From: Aurifilum marmelostoma
Taxonomy: Eukaryota > Ascomycota > Sordariomycetes > Diaporthales > Cryphonectriaceae
DNA length: 64,000 nucleotides
Direction: 5' to 3'
NCBI GenBank assembly: GCA_027559495.1
Contig: JAMXSV010000015.1
Location: 186,001-250,000 of the forward strand
Shown here: piece by piece, positions 61,271-64,000 of the stretch
Numbering within the stretch: position 1 is the stretch's first letter
Layout of the letters: every line of letters begins with the position of its first letter
Notes under the pieces: generated by a model
Told to the model about the DNA's origin: nothing
The model's input: only the letters and a program-made list of their open reading frames with translations
Database searches by the model: none
Position numbers and translations under genes: made by a program

Positions 61271-61586
61271 GTTTAAGAAGGTGGGGAGGGGGTAGGGAGG
61301 AAGGGGGGGGGGAGAGGGAGAGAGGGCTGGTGGGTGTACCCCCCCCCCTACTGTATCAGGGGGAGGGATGGATGGATGGTTTGGGGCCAATCGTCTTACA
61401 TGCAAGCGCCAAGCTAGAGCCAAGACCCCGGCACCCGGCAGAGCAGCCCTGCGCTAATGGCCCTGGAGATACAGGGGGGAGGGGGTGGTTGTCATGCCGG
61501 GGCGAGGCCTGGAGGAAAAAGCTTGTCAGAGAGAAGAGGTGAAGGTTTTTATCGAGAGAGAAAAAAAAGAAAAAAAAAAAAAAAGG

Positions 61587-61593
61587 AAAAAAA
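61587..61593 (-). terminator. RNA polymerase III terminator of tRNA-Pro
   Basis: Seven T on the tRNA strand, five bases after the discriminator base. Typical Pol III stop signal. Confidence 0.85.
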
Positions 61594-61598
61594 TAGTT

Positions 61599-61759
61599 GG
61601 GTCTTGCCGCGGATTGAACGCGGGACCTCTCGCAATGATTGATCAGGGTGGACCCTAAGCGAGAATCATACCTTGGAGGGAATGTTAGAACGGGAATATT
61701 TGAATTTGAATATAAAATGTGGGAGATTTGGTGAAGACTAACCACTAGACCACAAGACC
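61599..61759 (-). tRNA. tRNA-Pro(AGG) with two insertions
   Basis: Minus strand. The acceptor stem GGTCTTG pairs fully with CAAGACC; the T arm CCGCG-TTCAATC-CGCGG is perfect; the anticodon stem CTCGC/GCGAG encloses loop TTAGGGT with anticodon AGG. An 18-nt intron after position 37 (61652-61635) contains CCACCCTGA, which can pair with the anticodon region as in other tRNA introns. A second insertion of 71 nt (61742-61672) lies between D-loop G18 and G19. With both removed the product is 72 nt and its 5' half reads TGGTCTAGTGGTATGATTCT, the same as in yeast tRNA-Pro. The A box (TGGTCTAGTGG) and B box (GTTCAATCC) remain readable, and a T7 terminator follows at 61593-61587. It could be functional or an insertion-inactivated copy. 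Confidence 0.9.
61672..61742 (-). other. 71-nt spliceosomal-type intron-like insertion in the tRNA D-loop
   Basis: On the tRNA strand it begins GTTAGT, holds TTCTAAC 15-21 nt before the end and finishes CCCTCCAAG. Length, 5' site, branch site and AG match the protein-gene introns of this window (56-135 nt). Excision joins GTCTAGTG to GTATGATT and restores the tRNA exactly. It is AT-rich compared with the tRNA. Confidence 0.6.
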
Positions 61760-63696
61760 TTGCAGCCGCCTTTTTTGTGTTGTATTATATACTGTACTGT
61801 GGTTGATCCGGGATGATACTGGTGTTTTTTTCCTCCTAGATATGAGAGTAATATTTACCAGGACAGCAGACTGGATATTTTTGTTTATTTCTGGTCCGAG
61901 CAGAGGTGGTGTTGCAGTGGTCAGGACTCTGAGCTGTGCCATCACAATAGACAACACACACACACAACCTCTTTTCAGATGGCTGCATACTTTTAATGCC
62001 AAGAATGTGACAGCACGTGCTATCCAAGATTATGGATATGCATAAAGTTGCCGCATTGCCGGCCTCCAGGTCTGTAATACATGCCGACAGTAGACAAGGT
62101 ACTGTATGAGTACGTACGTAGTCAGACACACCCACAGAAAAGAAGAAGAAGAAAAAGAGAAAAAAAAGGGGGGGGGGGGGTAAATGCTTGCATGTATGCA
62201 TGGATATATGCATGTACTATGATGGCATAGTAGTAGTAGAAAGAGAAAGAAGAAGAAGAAGAAGAAAAAAAAAGAAAAAGGGGGTCCTGCAGGACAGGGC
62301 ATGGCTGTGCAGTGGCAGGGCGACAGGGGGGCCCCCCTCACTCCAGCAGCAATCATGAGACGCAGACGGTTTGAGCCCTCGACACGCGCCCTCGCAAGCC
62401 GCGCTGCACACCAACCTGCGTCAAACTCGCTTACTTACCACCGCTCCTGGGGGGTGGGTTATCGGGATTTGCGAAACGGACCAAAAGAGAGAGAGAGAGA
62501 ACAAAAAGGTTTAACGCCAAGCAACAGTGCACGCCAGAGCCACGGCAGACGAGCCATCCGGGATTAGGGAGATCAGGGTGATCATTGAGGATCATTGAGG
62601 ATCATCTGGGAGATCGCAGACGGGAGATCGGCACACATCACCTGCCGTCATTGAAGCTTGGTACTCAGCAGCCGCCCGCCTTGTTGTCGGCCTCGTTTCG
62701 AGATGCATGCATAGTATTATGTACTCTGACACTACCTAACTACAGCGTCTATTATGCAGTAATTATGTGCTGTACGGCCCCAGGAGAGACGAGAGAGGCA
62801 GAGGAAAAGAGAGAGAGAGAGAGGAAAGAGAAAAAAAAGACGGTCCACCAGAGATAGTACAGCATACAGTACACCCCAGCATCATTATCCAACACAGCCA
62901 TCCTGCATTGCATCTTTCCCCCCTGCCCTAAACAGGATCTGAGGATCTCCAAAACGTCTGGACTCCTAACCAAGAAAAACCCCCCCCCCTCCCCCCAGGG
63001 ACGAACCTCCTTGCGGCGGACGTGGGGCTCCTCGTTAGACACTTGTCTGCCTACAGCCTTTTTTGTTTCCTCGCTCGGCGTCACGGCATCACCACCTATG
63101 TCGTCCTCGCCCTCTGGTTCGTCCACCCCGAGAAACAACTGCTCCCGAGGTCTCCTCCTCCTGCGCCCACCACCCCGTCCACCACGGCCACTAATGCAGT
63201 CTCGTCTCAACATTGTTTACAGCCATGGGTCTTGGTCCCAAATGGCGACTGGAATCGGTTTGAGATGAAATTCGGGGTCACCGTTGACGGCATAGTCCCC
63301 CCCCCCCCCCCTTCTCTCGTCTCTGCAGACAGCGGCGAGACGCCGTGGGGACAGACACGGCCGCGGCAGAGCTTGACATGAAGGTTAAGTTGGGCTGAGG
63401 ACTCGACGACTATAAAGTATCGATGATATCCCACCTCAAGTGCTGTTCTTTTCATCTCATCTCATCATCATCAGCATCTTCAGCATCTTCAGTCTTTCAT
63501 TTTTCTTAAACTCTTCTTGACAACGATTGATTCGTTCTCTTCTCTCATTCACTTACTTTTCCAACTACTACTACTACAACTTGACTCAAGTTTTGATAAC
63601 TGTCTTTACCATAAAAAATCACTTTTGAATTTCTTCCATTCACACAAGAACAACCACTCCTTCTTTATTTTCCCCAAAAAATTCCCAAATTTCAAA
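61760..63696. other. Intergenic, leader of the second Egh16-like gene
   Basis: No gene was recognised. It holds purine-rich AAG/GA repeats (62131-62170, 62236-62280, 62811-62840) and C-runs (62981-62997, 63298-63310). The last 250 bases before 63697 are C/T/A-rich with CATCTTCAG repeats, typical of a strongly expressed fungal leader. Confidence 0.55.
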
Positions 63697-64000
63697 ATGT
63701 ACGCCCAGATCTCTGCCATCATCATCGCCCTGGCGGCCACCCCTCTCGTCTCCGCCCACGGCGAGATCCTCAGCGCGGTCGGCGACCTCGGCGGCAACGG
63801 CACCGCGCTCGGCATCAAGGGCGCCGTGGTCCCCGGCGAGGGCCCCAACTACCTGACCGAGGTGCAGACCACCGTCTTCTGGTCCAAGGACATCAACACC
63901 GACTACGACCTGGGCTTCACCGAGGGCGGCGTCGCGGGCAACGGCAACAACCAGCTCGACTACGTCCAGTACTCGATGGCCCAGAGCGGCAGCACCCTGC
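63697..64000 (+). CDS. Egh16/GAS1-like secreted protein (DUF3129), truncated by window edge
   Basis: Starts at ATG 63697 and is open to the right edge (101 codons visible). The signal peptide ends at LVSAHG as in the paralogue at 44400. The mature part shows GGNGTALGIKGAVVPGEGPN and LDYVQYSMAQSGSTL, aligning with GGNTTALGIQGGIVPGTGRN and LDMMTDVVAQSGSTL of the other copy. It carries FWSKDINTDYDLGF where the other has IFKKLNAMSNGLG. There is no intron at the place where the other copy has its first intron. The two are clearly paralogues but too different for a recent duplication. Confidence 0.85.
   Translation, partial: MYAQISAIIIALAATPLVSAHGEILSAVGDLGGNGTALGIKGAVVPGEGPNYLTEVQTTVFWSKDINTDYDLGFTEGGVAGNGNNQLDYVQYSMAQSGSTL

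Larger units (their letters stand above)
59441..61598. other. AT-rich intergenic region, possible protein fragment near its right end
   Basis: From about 59650 to 60950 the sequence is AT-rich with no recognisable gene. One 115-codon frame at 60051-60398 has an ATG but no motifs or homology I know. See the separate fragment at 61122-61270. Confidence 0.5.

Overview
The window is nuclear DNA from a filamentous ascomycete (Pezizomycotina, most likely a Sordariomycete). Genes carry short GT-AG introns (56-200 nt, one of 483 nt) with CTAAC/CTGAC-type branch sites. Coding regions are GC-rich and intergenic regions are full of homopolymers and microsatellites. The gene set includes a fungal 7TM rhodopsin-domain protein, two Egh16/GAS1-like secreted proteins, Mim1/Tom13, Urc4 and a fungal GH92 mannosidase. 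The species cannot be named from sequence reading alone.

Layout. 1-8 kb: PAP2 lipid phosphatase, a small cysteine-rich secreted protein assembled here from three exons, a conserved-looking hypothetical and a DUF4267 membrane protein. 9-15 kb: a large KDM5/Lid2-type histone demethylase (JmjN-ARID-PHD-JmjC-PLU1-PHD). 17.7-30.4 kb: Slx1 nuclease, catalase, a hypothetical, SF3a subunit 3 and eIF4A-III (divergent pair), and a rhodopsin-domain membrane protein. 30.4-38.3 kb: a gene-poor stretch. 38.3-51 kb: Urc4, Oxa1, an Egh16-like protein, Mim1, Shp1/p47 and Gtr1. 52-59.4 kb: secreted GH92 mannosidase, an SDR and an F-box-like protein. 61.6 kb: a tRNA-Pro(AGG) gene. The second Egh16-like gene runs off the right edge.

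The genes are mostly housekeeping and unrelated, so this is not a biosynthetic cluster. Themes that recur are mRNA splicing (SF3a3, eIF4A-III), mitochondrial membrane biogenesis (Oxa1, Mim1), secretion at the plant or host surface (two Egh16-like proteins, a cysteine-rich protein, GH92) and chromatin/DNA maintenance (KDM5, Slx1).

Most striking is the tRNA-Pro gene. Besides a normal 18-nt intron after position 37, it carries a 71-nt insertion exactly between the invariant D-loop bases G18 and G19. The insertion has the anatomy of a spliceosomal intron (GTTAGT ... CTAAC ... AAG), and removing both introns leaves a perfect 72-nt tRNA. Three conserved protein genes (SF3a3, Oxa1, KDM5) are each broken by one base at a C/G run, which points to consensus errors unless reads show otherwise.
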